A program made the translations under genes and the position numbers. The notes below the pieces were generated by a model that made no database searches, was not told where the DNA came from, and saw nothing but the letters and a program-made list of their open reading frames with translations. Of a stretch of 64,000 nt of DNA, positions 23,523 to 35,494 are shown piece by piece (the first letter of the stretch is position 1; every line of letters starts with the position of its first letter). This DNA comes from Bidens hawaiensis. Taxonomy: Eukaryota > Streptophyta > Magnoliopsida > Asterales > Asteraceae. The stretch lies in contig JAIQDT010000028.1 of assembly GCA_021521415.1 (NCBI GenBank), forward strand, positions 1,525,001-1,589,000, written 5' to 3'.

Positions 23523-25910
23523 TGTCACACCCCGACCAAAGGCGGCGGAACATGCCGAGGTGTAACGATTGTCCATAAGCACATGACACTAATTAAAGTG
23601 ACAGTATTTAATAAACTCATTTCATTTCACAACATCGAAAATGTCACATAACAATTATCCATAAAATAACCATAAACAAGATATCACAAAATATGGCAAA
23701 TTTGATATTGTTCATTTTTACTAATATCCTAAGGTATTTGATATCGTTTTCTTCATAATCATAAATCAACCAAGATGCAAACCTGCAACATTTCATAAAA
23801 TAAAGTTTGTCAACACAAAGGTTGGTGAACAATTCATAAGTTTAATCATATTAGTATATAATAAAGATAGCCACAAAACTTGCATACGAAACGATAAATA
23901 AAAGTGGTAATTTGGATAAATAGATATCGCTAAACACATTAGCGACACCTAGCTATAAGGGGATGCCAAACAGTCTAGGATTTTATAGTTATCGTTAATT
24001 GCATTACGTTAACGACACCTTGCTATAAGGTGATGCCAAATAGTCTAGGATTTTATAGTTCCACAAACGAAAAGCGATAAACACATAGGCATATAAGCAT
24101 AGAACACCAAATCGAGCAATTATTTAGGTAAAGTATACAACTACGTTTGTGGTTTAAGATTCAAATATAAAGCATTTTGTTGAATAAGTAGGAAATGTCA
24201 CCCCCAAAATAAAAGATGAAAAATGGGGTATGAAGTACTCACCTTCAAGTAGTAAACTTGAAAGATGAAAATTTGGAGATTTGTCGGAACGACGAGTTTA
24301 ACGCACAATGCCTAAAAAGAAAAGAAGTCTTGAATTTAGAAAGGTTGTCTTGAAGGTCTTTAAACAAAATAAGTGTTGAGAAATATAAATAATTAAAGTT
24401 CAAGGTTTAAAATGTAACTATTTAAGAATTTATAATAATAACCCTTTAAAAATGTAAGTTTGCTCGAAACCGGGTTAAAGTATCTAACATTAATATTTAC
24501 TCAACCTATGTTAAGTAATAAGGTGGGTAAAATGCAAGAATGCAAATCCATTTGTAATAAAGATACTAAAACGGTTTTTTTTATCGAGTGTTCGGGTTGT
24601 CGGTTCGGGTCTTGATAATTGGTCAAACCCAAAGTCAACTTTCCAAAATATTGAATGTTATGATATAACTCAATAAAATTTAATAAGACTTAACCAAGTA
24701 TGTAGTTCCATTGTTTTATAACTAACAACGCACGTTAAGCGAGTGTTCGGTTTTGTCGGTCCAAACTTTGTTATGAGATCAAGTTGGATCCAACATTTCC
24801 AAGTACTTAAGAAAATATTTAAAAATCAATTTGTAATTATTTTTAAAGAAATATACAAGTCTTGATGGCTAAAAAAAACACACTTGTGTGTCTTAAGCGA
24901 ATCGGTTTGGTTCGGTTTCCATCTCACAACAAGTTCATAGATGGTTTCCACATGTCCAAACATTAAAGAACTTGTATAATAATGTACAAATAAAAATACT
25001 TTAAGTTTTACAACCAAAAGTTAACAATAAAGTCTTTAAACAAAAGTTCGGTTTTCAAGACCATCGTGTTTCGGGTTAAGACCGAGGTAAGATTCTACAA
25101 ACCCATAACTATAGAATTTGTAAAAATGATTTTAGAAACTTAGATCTAACAATAAGTATGTTTAAACAATTATTTAACAAAACTAGTAACAAAGTTCGGT
25201 TTACGGTTTAGAGCTATTTATGGTTAAACCGAAGCATAGACTCTTAAAAACCCATAACCATGGAACTTGTAAACATGACCAACAAACTAAAATAAGAAAG
25301 ATTAATATGTATGAACAAGTTATATAGATGTATATATATCAAGGACACGAAGTCCTCTATGAAGCCTTGCCTTATGAGGTCCGAAACCTCACCGACCGGA
25401 ATCGGAGAAGTAACTACCAAAGGTAAACAAGGGGTGTATATTATATATATGTTGCACAACCATAAACAAGTATTAATAAGGCTACATAAACTAATTAAGA
25501 TGAAAGACTAAAAAACTTCAAGAACACTTAAGAAGATAACATTGAATCTTTGATGTTTGAGAGAGTTTTTTTTTTGGAGTTATAGCAAGGGAAAATGAAG
25601 AGGAAAGGTGGTGTATATATAGGGTAATGTTGGTGGTCAAATATGGGTGTGAGACACAAGAGTTTTCATGCAAAATAGATCAAGACAAAAACACAAAACA
25701 ACAAAATAATAATAATAATAAAATAAATAAAAATAAAAATAAAAATAAAGGTAGGATGTTTTTAAGACCCAACAAGTGTGAAACAATATTGTAACATAAA
25801 TCCATCATTTTGATTATAACGTAAGCTTCGGTTTACAAATCGGGTCGGTTTTCATAATAAACAAATACAAAAACGAATACAAACAAGACCTGAAATTGAC
25901 GAATGTCACA
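23523..25910 (-). repeat. Element D 5' LTR
   Basis: 2,388 bp, near-identical to 15445-17822. Small length differences sit in a T run and an AAT/AAAAT run near 25565-25750. Confidence 0.95.
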
Positions 25911-26249
25911 CATTACATTACAAAACATCGAATCTTGTCTTAACATACAAATTATCCATTCCTAGACATAACATAAAACAGTCATGACGCTTCTTCATAG
26001 ATACCCGTCTCTTTAGCTCATGCCATGTGTCCCTCCTCAAGCCAGCTGTCTCAACCTATTTGCCTACGTGCATACTAAAAGTCAGCTACGCTGAGTGAGT
26101 TCTAGTTAAGCAAGTACATACATTTCATTCTCATTCTTTACATTCTTACTTCCATACATTCCTACTTTTACTTACCTTCATTATTTTATACATACATAAC
26201 CTTCTTATGTTTTTAAAGAGCCTTTCGCTCTATAACCTTCGCATATATT

Positions 26250-26430
26250 ATTAGGGTATGCAACCCTTCATTCTTTGCCTATATTATTAGGGTAGGCAAC
26301 CCTTAATTCTTCACCTATATTATTAGGGTAGGCAACCCCTTATTCTTCGCCTATATTATTAGGGTAGGCAACCTTTAATTCTTCGCCTATATTATTAGGG
26401 TAGGCAACCCTTAATTCTTCGGCTCTACAT
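26250..26430. repeat. Minisatellite in LTR G2
   Basis: About five units of CTATATTATTAGGGTAGGCA followed by ACCCTTAATTCTTCGC, period about 36 bp. Confidence 0.9.
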
Positions 26431-26786
26431 ATCATACATACCATTCATACACTACGCATATCGTACATACCTTTCTTTCATTAGCTATATCTGTTCTCAT
26501 ATACCTCTTCACACATACGTTTAACTCTTTCTACACTAATTAGGTATATTTAAAAACATTCATACGGCATACACTTACCACTTAAGGTAAGTGTATTAAC
26601 TAATCACATCGAGTATGCACACAGCCCCAAAACATAACAGAAATGGGGCTAGAAACTCACCTGGAGTCGGTTTCTCTCGCCGTTAATGGTAACGCCCTTC
26701 TTTAGTTGTGTACGGCTAACTGTACAATACATTACACGTGTCAATTATCTATTACCGCTACTTCCTACATTTAACCTTCAACTAAC

Positions 26787-27065
26787 GGGGGTCTGGGGGT
26801 AGCGCCCCTGATAGCGAGGTCTAGGGGCGGCAGCCCCTAGTAGGGTCCAAGGGGCAGAGCCCCTGGCTGGGGTTGAGCTGCCAGGTCAGCTCGGAAAAAT
26901 TTTATTTTCATTAACGGTCCTTTAACAAAAACGCATCAGAAAATTAGTTTCATGAAATTTCGCATGGGAATTTCGCTTCGCATGGAACTTTTTCGCTTCG
27001 CATGGTCATGCGATGCGAAACAACCCTTTTCGCTTCGTATGGCTGTGCGATGCGAAACAACCTTT
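26787..27065. repeat. GC-rich hairpin block and TCGCATGG word cluster in LTR G2
   Basis: 26787-26880 has repeated self-complementary words (GGGGCAGAGCCCC, GGGGCGGCAGCCCC), strikingly GC-rich against the AT-rich surroundings. The same block, reversed, is in copy G4 at about 40975-41075. 26945-27065 then repeats TTTCGCTTCGCATGG and GCGATGCGAAACAACC. Confidence 0.8.
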
Positions 27066-27681
27066 TTCTTCGCTTTTACCATTTTAAAGCCATTTTTCTC
27101 CTTATTTCCTCCTTAGGACCCGGTTTTACCCTTTTTATGGGTTTTGGGTCATACCAACTTTGTATACTCGTGTTTTATGAGGTCCGAACATCACCTTTTT
27201 GTCATATTTCATACTCGTGAGGCTAAGACTCACCAAGTTTATGTTTTTCTTACATCCTACAACCCGATTTACTAAGATATCGATTTGCATGTCGAACTCA
27301 ACCACAAAACTTAACCTTGTTGGCTAAAACTCACATTTGGCTTCGGGTTTGGTTCGGATCTGGACAACTCGAGGATCTGGACGTGATTCTTGTTGTTTGA
27401 AGACACTTGATCACCAAGATCTTCCTTACTTTAGCCCGGAATCGGATTCGAGTCTTGAGAGAGAGTATGTGTGTTCTAGGGAGTGTGTGTGTGTGTGTGT
27501 GTGGGAAGAAATGGTGAAGGGATGGGGGGATGGCCTTATATAGAGAGCTATGGACCCCACCACCCACTTCCTTCACCAATCCTAATCCTTATCAAATATA
27601 AACACGCACCCATTTAAACGAGCGACTCACACAAAAGAATAATTTTCTTTTATTTAGTAATCTCGTAATACGGATGTTTCA

Positions 27682-28010
27682 TTCATTGTATCCATAACTG
27701 GACCACCTATTCATTGTATCCATAACTGGACCATTCATTCATTGTATCCATAACTGGACCACCTATTCATTGTATCCATAACTGGACCGTTTATTCGTTG
27801 TATCCATAACTGGACCATCTATTCGTTGTATCCATAACTGGACCACCTAATTATTGTATCCATAACTTGACCACCTAATTATTGTATCCATAACTGGACC
27901 ACCTAATCATTGTATCCATAACTGGACCACCTCACCATATTATCCATAACTGGACCATATTATACGTATTATTCTAATCAATCAATTCGTTGTGTCTATA
28001 ACTAGACCAC
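27682..28010. repeat. 27-bp minisatellite in LTR G1
   Basis: About a dozen units of ATTGTATCCATAACTGGACC plus CACCTATTC-like spacer. Two further units lie at 15296-15330, on the other side of the G2 insertion, showing that G2 inserted into the array. Confidence 0.92.
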
Positions 28011-28834
28011 ATTACTATCAGAATACGTGACCGAACATAGTATAGGCTTTTAGTCCTTTATTGTGCCCGTGCATGTGCTTTATCGTCCATATGCTCTACA
28101 CAAGCATTAGTAGGGCTTGCTCCCAAACCCTTTCGATTCTATCAACTATCATTCAAACATTCAAATATATATTAACAATTAATATATAAACACCTTCTTA
28201 CAAGATATATACATCGTTAACTAAAGTTGCATATATCTTATTCTTTCACATATGAGTATGCATACAGCCCCAAAAACGTTTAAAGGAAAAAGGGGGCTAG
28301 AATTCACCTATAGACGATTTCTCTCCGAATTAATAGTAATACCTTTCTTCTGTTGTGCTCGACTAACTGTTAATAACGTACACGAATTAATCCTCTATAA
28401 TTGCTTGTTATTTATTCTCTAAAGTTAACGAAGTTAACTTCTAAGTTAATGAACCGTCATGTATTCTTCTTTAACCGTTCACATTAATTTAATATACTTT
28501 AACCTTATTTTACTAGCGGACCGACTTTGTTTGCATTATTAAGGGTCTCTTATTATTATTTTATATTTATATACGTATTGTTATGCTTATTCATTTATTA
28601 TTAATTTACGTTCGTAACGCATTTATGAGTTAACGTTTCCTTAAGCGAGTTTGGGTTGTGTCGGGTCTATACTTAACTCCATTAATAATTTCATTGTGTT
28701 TGGCTCACCTTCAACTTACATTCCTTTATTGAGGCGGGTTATGGATCTTGAGTTCGGGTTTCGTTCGAGTCCTCGTATCCATAATTAATCTTTATTAATA
28801 TTATAATGCTATTATTATTAATACATTATTAAAG

Positions 28835-28883
<49 letters not shown>

Positions 28884-30042
28884 CCTCACCTAAATATATA
28901 ACTCCCGTACCCCACCCCCTTCCCCCCACCTTATCTTTCTTTCTCGACTCAGCCGCCGCCACCCCTTAACAACTCCGGCAGCCTGGCGACGGAGAAGATG
29001 TCGGGGTTAGCAAGGGAGCTGGGTTTGAACATAGTCTAATCGCGTCGCATGGAAGAGTTCCAATCATGTCGCGCGGATATTAATCGCATCACACGGGTTT
29101 CCATTCGTGTCGCATGTTGGAATTTCGCACGGGATGCGAAGTTCCTATTTCGCATGAGATGGTTTCACATCAAATTTGCACGGGGTGGTTTCGCTTTGCC
29201 GTGCGAATTAAAGGATTTCGCATAGGGGATCGGATCTGGGTTGGGGGCTTCTCTACTGTGGCCGTCTTTGGGTACATACAGACGCGAGGGTGGTTCGGGT
29301 TCGGGTGTGGTTTCATCCAGGTTCAAATCTCGGGTCTTTGCTTCGAGCCGCACCCAACAGATCTGGTTTTCATGAGGCTGTACCTCGGGTTTTGTGCAGA
29401 TCTTCCGTCACCGGAGATGGACATGAGTATGGTTCGGATGCGAGACTCACTAAGTCGATTATGGCTCAGATCCGGGCTCAGGTCCTTAGTCTTGGCTGAA
29501 CTGTCGGGATTCAGGTCTCGTTCAAGACCCGTTTACATCTTAATGTTATTATTTGTATATTTTTCTTTCTTCTTGCCAAACTCATTATCATTGCTATGCA
29601 CATGATTAAATTGAAGTTCGTTTATACCGTTCGTGTTTATGTCGGTTGACCCGGTTGCAACTTTCAGATTTCGGTTATTCATTGGTTATTAATCGTAATA
29701 AGAAATGAAAATAAACGTAATACTTACCTTATAGATTGGATTAGATCTTGAAAATATGGAAAGATGGGTTGTGGAATGTTTGTTGTATAGGATGTTTGTG
29801 TATGGGCGTATGTGTAAAATGATTGGGATGATGATGGAATGATATGGATGGAAATATAGGGTTTAGGTGTTTAAATAGGCAAAGGCTTTTAGGCCTATAA
29901 ACATGCTTGAGTCCAATAACCTTCTATTGATGTTATCCATCCTCTACATTTAATTAATTTAAATTACGTTTCTCGACACTATAAATTAGAATAAACTGAC
30001 TTATTTTATTTATCATTTATTTAATAACACACGGACGTTACC
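27682..30042 (-). mobile_element. Gypsy LTR copy G1, part 2
   Basis: Continuation of the LTR interrupted at 15330. Holds a long minisatellite (27682-28010), the family block ACAGCCCCAAAA...GGGGGCTAGAA near 28265, an (ATT)n run (28838-28880) and a TCGCATGG/CGCATCACACGG word cluster (29030-29230). The 163-codon plus-strand open frame at 29114-29605 overlaps that cluster. It has no recognisable domain and is regarded as chance. Confidence 0.65.
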
Positions 30043-30688
30043 TTAAGGATTAGATACCAACCTTATATTTATTCTTGTTCTCAACAATGGGAGAAGGGTT
30101 GGTGTAATGATGCTTTCTCCTACGAATTTTTGTTTTGTTTTTGTGCAGGTTTGACGCCTTTCGAATCTGACAGCTGCAGAAAGCTAATCTGTCTGCAAGT
30201 GTTTCGCACGGGTTGAAATTAATTAAAAAAGTAAGATGAAAAATTAAGCAAAAATGCATGTAAAAATAACAACGAACCTTATTTTTTAATGTTATATGAA
30301 TGATAACATATCATCAGCATACCAATCTTCAACACGCTCCTCTTCAACTTCAAAATTAGGTAAGACAAGAATTATGGTACTAATACAGTTTTCCTAATCA
30401 TAGTTAACACATTATCAAATTCTAACATTAAAGATAAATACAAAACAGGTGTTGTGGGACAATCCAAAATTAACATATTCAACAAATAATCTTCAAATCA
30501 TTAAAAACTTTTAAAAAAACAAGACAAACAAAATGAACCAAAGGTTGAGCAAACCTTACTCTAGAGCATCTTGCAACTTGATGAAATATGCAATAATCAA
30601 GTAATAACTCTAAAACCGTAGGGGTAACTCTTTATAGAGGCTTTATAGATTTTTTTTAGAAAATCACGTGCCTTTTGAATGACTTCCG
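30043..30688. other. Unassigned AT-rich sequence between LTRs G1 and G3
   Basis: No gene recognised. It could be remaining internal or host sequence between two gypsy insertions. Confidence 0.35.
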
Positions 30689-32563
30689 TGTAAGGCCCCG
30701 GTCCTGACAGCCCTACGTTGGTGTTGGATTTACTCATAAACACAGTTCTAAATATCAGAGTTAATTAAAACTTTTTGCGGAATAATAAAAGTGAACCTTT
30801 TCTTACAAACCATACATTACTTGTCTTAAAATATCATAAATAGTCTCAATATAAAACATAAAACATCACATGGATCTTTCTACTTTCGATGCCAGTCTCT
30901 TATTCTTCAATGCCATGTGTCTCCCCTCAAGCTATGTGTCTCATTCTACTCACCTGCGTGCATACTAAAAGTCAGCTACGCTGAGTGAGTTCTAGTTTAA
31001 CAAGTCGCAGGTTAGTCTTACACATTTATCTTACATATATGTACCCATAGATACCATTCTTACCTTAATCATGTACTTGTTCTCTTACGTCTTGCATACA
31101 CCTTGTTTTACTCTTTCATATACATATACTTGTTCTTACACATTCTTACATATTCATACAACTATTACTTTGTACTATTCTTGCATATATAATTACTCTT
31201 ACACTTTCTTACGTAAACATACAATTATTCTTACAGTCTTGCACAGATATTATAAGGGTCTGCAGCCCGACCTCTTGCACAGATATTATATGGGTCTGCC
31301 GCCTGACCCCTTGCACAAATATTATAAGGGTTTGTTGCTCGACCTCTTGCATAGATATTATTAGAGTCTGTCACCCGACCTCTTGCACCGATATCACAGA
31401 GTCGGCCACTCTACTCTTGCCCTGGTATTAGAAGGGCCTGCCGCCCTGACTCTTACATTACAATCCGTCTTGACTCTTACAATCTCATTTAATTAAGCAA
31501 TTTAAACACACAACGAGTTCTTACAAGCATTCTTTCATTCTTTGTAATAGTTCTTCACATTCATCATATACGTAGATAAATTTATATAATTCTAGCCTTA
31601 CAACTATGCACACAGCCCCGAAAACATTTTCAAAGAGAAATGGGGCTAGAACTCACCTGGAGTCAGTTCCTTTATGAGTTTATGGTCACACCTCTTCTCA
31701 ACTGAGCGCGGCTAACTGTTTAACAAGTTACAAGCGTCAATAATCTAGTTTTAACTATCTCGTACTTCTAAGTTAGTGAAACCCTTAACAAACGCGGGAG
31801 GGGGGGGGGGGTTTCCGGGCCGTTTATACAATTTTTCTTTTCCATAATTTGCTCGACTCAGCTCAATTTGAGTCGAGTTGAGTCAGGCGACTTGACTTGT
31901 TTTTTTTTTGGGTCGAGTCGAGTCAGTCGCCTCGGGTAGTTCCATTTCGGCCTCCTTACGTCCCGTTACGTCTGTTTTATAGTTAGAACGAGTTTCAGGC
32001 TGTAACAACTCCATTTCCTTGCTTAAGACGGCCCGAGCGTCACTTGTTCGTACCGCCTAAACCCAAACAACATGCTTACTACAATTTACATTTTTGTTGC
32101 TTCACAAGACCCGATTTGCCTTAGCCAATGGATCTTAACACAAACCGACATCAAAAACCTAAACTTTAACCTAAAACATACCTTTCTTGGACTTGGTTAG
32201 GTTTGGATCTAGGACCTCATGTGAATCTAAACATGTTTCTTGTTGTTTGATGTTGCTTGAACAAGAATCTCCTTGTTTCTCTGGGATCTTTGGATGATTA
32301 TGAGATAAAGAGAGTTTCTGTGTGTTCTGAGTGTGCGAAATGGAAGTAGAAGATGAAGAATGAGAATGTTAGGGTTTTAGGGGTGTTTAGGAGTTTAAGT
32401 ACTCTAAGCCCATGGACCTTAGACCCGTAACTTTTCTCAAGTCCATACATTAATCCCGAGCCTACCACTCAATCCCATTATTATTTAACATAATTAAACA
32501 ACAACACACATTTTATAATATAAACTTTCTTTTATTTATTAATCTCAAAAGACGGAGGTTACA
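30689..32563 (-). mobile_element. Gypsy LTR copy G3 (3' LTR of a truncated minus-strand element)
   Basis: Starts TGTAAGGCCCCGGTCC and ends GACGGAGGTTACA. On its right is a minus-strand polypurine tract (TTTTAAGGAGGGTAGACT, 32564-32581) and then the pol end, so it is a 3' LTR. Contains a minisatellite at 31240-31440 and a GAGTCGAGT word cluster at 31850-31940. The 97-aa plus-strand open frame at 31071-31364 is translated minisatellite. Confidence 0.85.
31240..31440. repeat. Minisatellite in LTR G3
   Basis: About five units of CTTGCACAGATATTATAAGG followed by GTCTGCAGCCCGACCT, period about 36 bp. It sits at the same relative place as the unrelated minisatellites of G1, G2 and G4. Confidence 0.9.
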
Positions 32564-32581
32564 AGTCTACCCTCCTTAAAA

Positions 32582-33157
32582 GAGGTTTCGTCCCCGAATC
32601 CTAACTACTACTTAAACAAATCTGGTAGAACTTGCACATCTCTTCTTCAACTTCCCAAGTAGCATCTGATCCCTTACAGTGCTTCCATAACACTTTTACC
32701 AAAGGAATAACTTTGTGTCGAAGCTTCTTTTCCTTACGATCAACTATCTCCACAGGTTGCTCGACGTAGTTTAACTAGTTCATTTACCTCAATGTATATT
32801 AATGGTACATGAGATGTGTGATTAGCTAAGCACTTTCTCATATGGGAAAGATGGAAGGTAGAGTGGATTCCTTCTAGTTCATCAGGTAGATCTAGCTTAA
32901 AAAGCCACTTTTCCCACAAGAGCTATGATTTTGAACCTTGGACTCAGTTTTCCCCACTTTCTAAATGAATGATTCCCTTCCAAGGCGAAAACTTGAGCAT
33001 CACCTTGTCACTAACGTCAAACTCAATTGGTCGTCGCCATAATCGGCGTATGACTTCTGACGATCTTGAGCAGATTTCATCCTTGCCTTAATCATATCAA
33101 ACCTAGAAGAGGTTTTTTGCACAACTTCCAAGCTCCCAATCTCTTTCTGACTAATCT
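32582..33157 (-). pseudogene. Gypsy integrase C-terminal remnant
   Basis: Minus-strand fragments include KARMKSAQDRQKSYAD and, near the end, DATWEVEEEMCKFY, a chromodomain-like tail as in gypsy integrases. The frame is broken by indels and stops. It is cut at 33157, where element B inserted, so the rest of this element is not visible in the window. Confidence 0.8.
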
Positions 33158-34198
33158 TATAACGTTCGTTAAATTTTGGATCCTAAAAACCCGACCTATT
33201 TAAAAAAATTTATTTTTCGGTCTATTGTTATTAAAGCAAATTAATAAATTTATTATTGATCATTTATTTTATTTCACGACTCTTGAATTGGTTTCGGTTA
33301 TTTTTCTATAATATATTCTAACTATTAAGAATATATAAAATGTACCCCTAACTAACTTTTAACCCAATGTGTATCTAACATTATTCACCAGGGACCAGAT
33401 TGCAAATAATATTCAAATTTTCTCTTCCTTCTTCCTTCCTAACCATTCTTGCCGACACCTCTCTCTCTACCATGGTGTTTTTCGGCCAAAATCATGGAAT
33501 TGATTATACAAAAATGATTCTCCATTAATATACGATTCCATCGAGACCTTAAACATGGAAATCGAATTAAAATTGACAGCTAATTCGTTTAAAGTAACCC
33601 GCAGCTAAAACAAACCTCAAAACACTATATAAACAAGTCTATAATTTAATTAATGGTGCACACATAATCCCTACAAACTCGCGACACTAAACCCTAACCC
33701 AATTGTAAGTTACATAGCCGTCTGGACCTGCTCCCAACTCTAGCTCAGCTGTGACCCATTGTTGCCCGTTAACCCTCAATCCGTGACCAAAGACGGTAAT
33801 TGAAATGTGTATTTAGTTTGTTTTTAATCCGCTAACGATAACCACCCAATTTGAATCAACAATTAACAATTAAACATGATTTAAGATCTAGGGTTTTATT
33901 AGATTTGGGGAAGAACATAAACATATTTATTTAGTTAACTATTTTCACGATATTAACAAACAACCAGCCTAGCCTGGTGGTTTGTGCACAATTGCTGTGC
34001 ACCGGAACCGGCCTGGGCGCGGGTTCGAGCCTCCCCAGGCCCAGTTTTAAAACTTATATTTTAAAATTCATTTTAAATGTTTTTCTATTATTAATAAATA
34101 TTTATATATATATAACATTAGTTAAATGTGATTTTAATAAACCATGCCCCGGTTTGTTCTTTTTGTCTTGGAACTTTTATTTCTCTTTTAACCTTTAA

Positions 34199-34259
<61 letters not shown>

Positions 34260-34310
34260 TTTGTTCTTTTTGTCTTGGAACTTTTATTTCTCTTTTAATC
34301 TTTAAAACTA

Positions 34311-34343
<33 letters not shown>

Positions 34344-35478
34344 TTGTGTGTGTATTAAATATAATAAACATATAATAAAAGATTACGGAATCAATATTTT
34401 TAGCACTCGCTTAACAAACCGAAACCTTTTCTTTCTTTCTTTCAATATGAATCTCTCGTTTAACTTTTCGTTAATATACATATTATAATATCTATTTTAT
34501 TTATATAAAAACACTAACGGAAATAATAATAATAATAATAATAATAATCTTAATTATAATAACAATAAATAATGTATATATAACAATCTAAACCCTAAAC
34601 GACTCCCAAATCTTTCAAACTATTCAAATTACAATAACGACGTCGAAACTAATAATATCCCATCAAATCTCAAATCTTTATGCTTATTAATTCTTTTCCT
34701 CATTTATTAATACTATCATTAACAATTATGACATTTTGTTGACGTATCTCGAAGGGCTTGAACGTGTCCGTCCTCGCTTTTTATTATCATCTCATCCTCA
34801 TTAATCCACCGTTTAAGGTAAGTAATTCACATCCCCCTTTTTATCGTTTTACATTTTGGGGACGTTATGCGTTCACAATTCAAATACTTTATTTCACACT
34901 ACAATTCCATTATTTACGTTGTATGATATTGCTCAATTAGTTATACGTGCAAATGCGACTATGTATTTATTTTATGTTTTGGTGGTTGGTATCTCATCCT
35001 CATCCTCATTAGTATGATCATACGCTGTCGGAGTAGCTCGTTATCTATGTGATTCGAGTGAAAAGACAATTTTTTTTAAATTTTATTGTTATGTTAGTTG
35101 TAGTAGTTCATATTTATCGCAAGAAATTGTCATTTTCAATATTATATGTATTCAAAAACCGTGATTACTTGCTCAACTTTATGTTGACAAACTATATCTT
35201 TTCACGCATGATGCAGGTATCTATAATGGATGAAGAAACAAGCTAAAGAATAGTTGCACCTTAGGTTGCACGATAAATAAAGTCTTACTTATTGAATTTT
35301 ATTTTAATTATTTAAGATGTAATGTTTATTCCTTTTGAGACAGCGTTGTGCTTTGTGTACTTGATATATAAAATAAATAATTTAGATATTGACACGTGCA
35401 TTTTACTTTAGTGTCTTTTGAGCTATGATACAATTATGTCGCGCCCTGGCATATTCTGCCTTAGGTTGGCGTGTGATA
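33158..35478 (+). repeat. Element B 5' LTR
   Basis: Shares sequence with 39197-40131 and 42401-42981 from TTCGTTAAATTTTGGATCC through ATCTCGAAGGGCTTGAACG; beyond that the 3' copy is cut off. Contains (TA)n runs at 34201-34258 and 34316-34345, an (AAT)n run near 34525, and a tandem duplication around 34151-34310. Ends at GTGTGATA just before the PBS. Confidence 0.85.
33963..34045 (+). other. tRNA-like Pol III promoter (SINE-like) segment within LTR B
   Basis: TAGCCTGGTGG resembles an A box and GGTTCGAGCC a B box, about 50 bp apart, as in the tRNA-derived head of plant SINEs. The same segment lies in the 3' LTR (about 40010-40090), with the A-box core kept and the B box reading CGTTCGAGCC. A fossil SINE captured by the LTR ancestor is the likely explanation; a free tRNA gene is excluded by the lack of a cloverleaf. 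Confidence 0.5.
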
Positions 35479-35481
35479 GAT

Positions 35482-35494
35482 TTGTATCAGAGCC
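35482..35494 (+). other. Element B primer-binding site
   Basis: TTGTATCAGAGCC, one mismatch to the initiator tRNA-Met complement, four bases after the LTR. Confidence 0.85.

Larger units (their letters stand above)
15445..25910 (-). mobile_element. Full-length Ty3/gypsy chromovirus-like element D
   Basis: Length 10,466 bp with TSD CATTA (15440-15444 and 25911-25915). The LTRs (23523-25910 in 5', 15445-17822 in 3') differ by about 28 substitutions and a few indels in 2.4 kb by eye, roughly 1.2%, so the insertion is young. A PBS adjoins the 5' LTR. gag, protease, RT, RNase H, integrase and a C-terminal chromodomain-like segment are all present on the minus strand, but at least four stops and frameshifts interrupt them. 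Domain order and the chromodomain-like tail indicate a chromovirus (Tekay/Del-like is my guess). Confidence 0.93.
15331..27681 (-). mobile_element. Solo gypsy LTR copy G2, interrupted by element D
   Basis: TGTAAGGCCCCGATCCCGG starts the left end and GGATGTTTCA the right end, flanked by TTCAT (15326-15330 and 27682-27686). Subtracting the nested 10,466-bp element and its 5-bp duplication leaves about 1,880 bp with no internal region, so this is a solo LTR. It landed inside a minisatellite of G1. Contains a minisatellite at 26250-26430 and the GC-rich block at 26787-26880. Confidence 0.85.

Noticed and set aside
29114..29605. 163-codon open frame on the + strand
   Set aside because: It lies across a TCGCATGG word cluster in LTR G1, has no recognisable domain, and the LTR coding orientation is opposite. 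Chance frame in a GC-richer patch.
31071..31364. 97-aa frame with repeated YYKGL/DLLHRYY units
   Set aside because: Direct translation of the 36-bp minisatellite in LTR G3; it has no independent support.
33963..34045. A tRNA gene
   Set aside because: Box A and box B are spaced too far apart and no acceptor stem or cloverleaf closes; a SINE-like remnant fits better.
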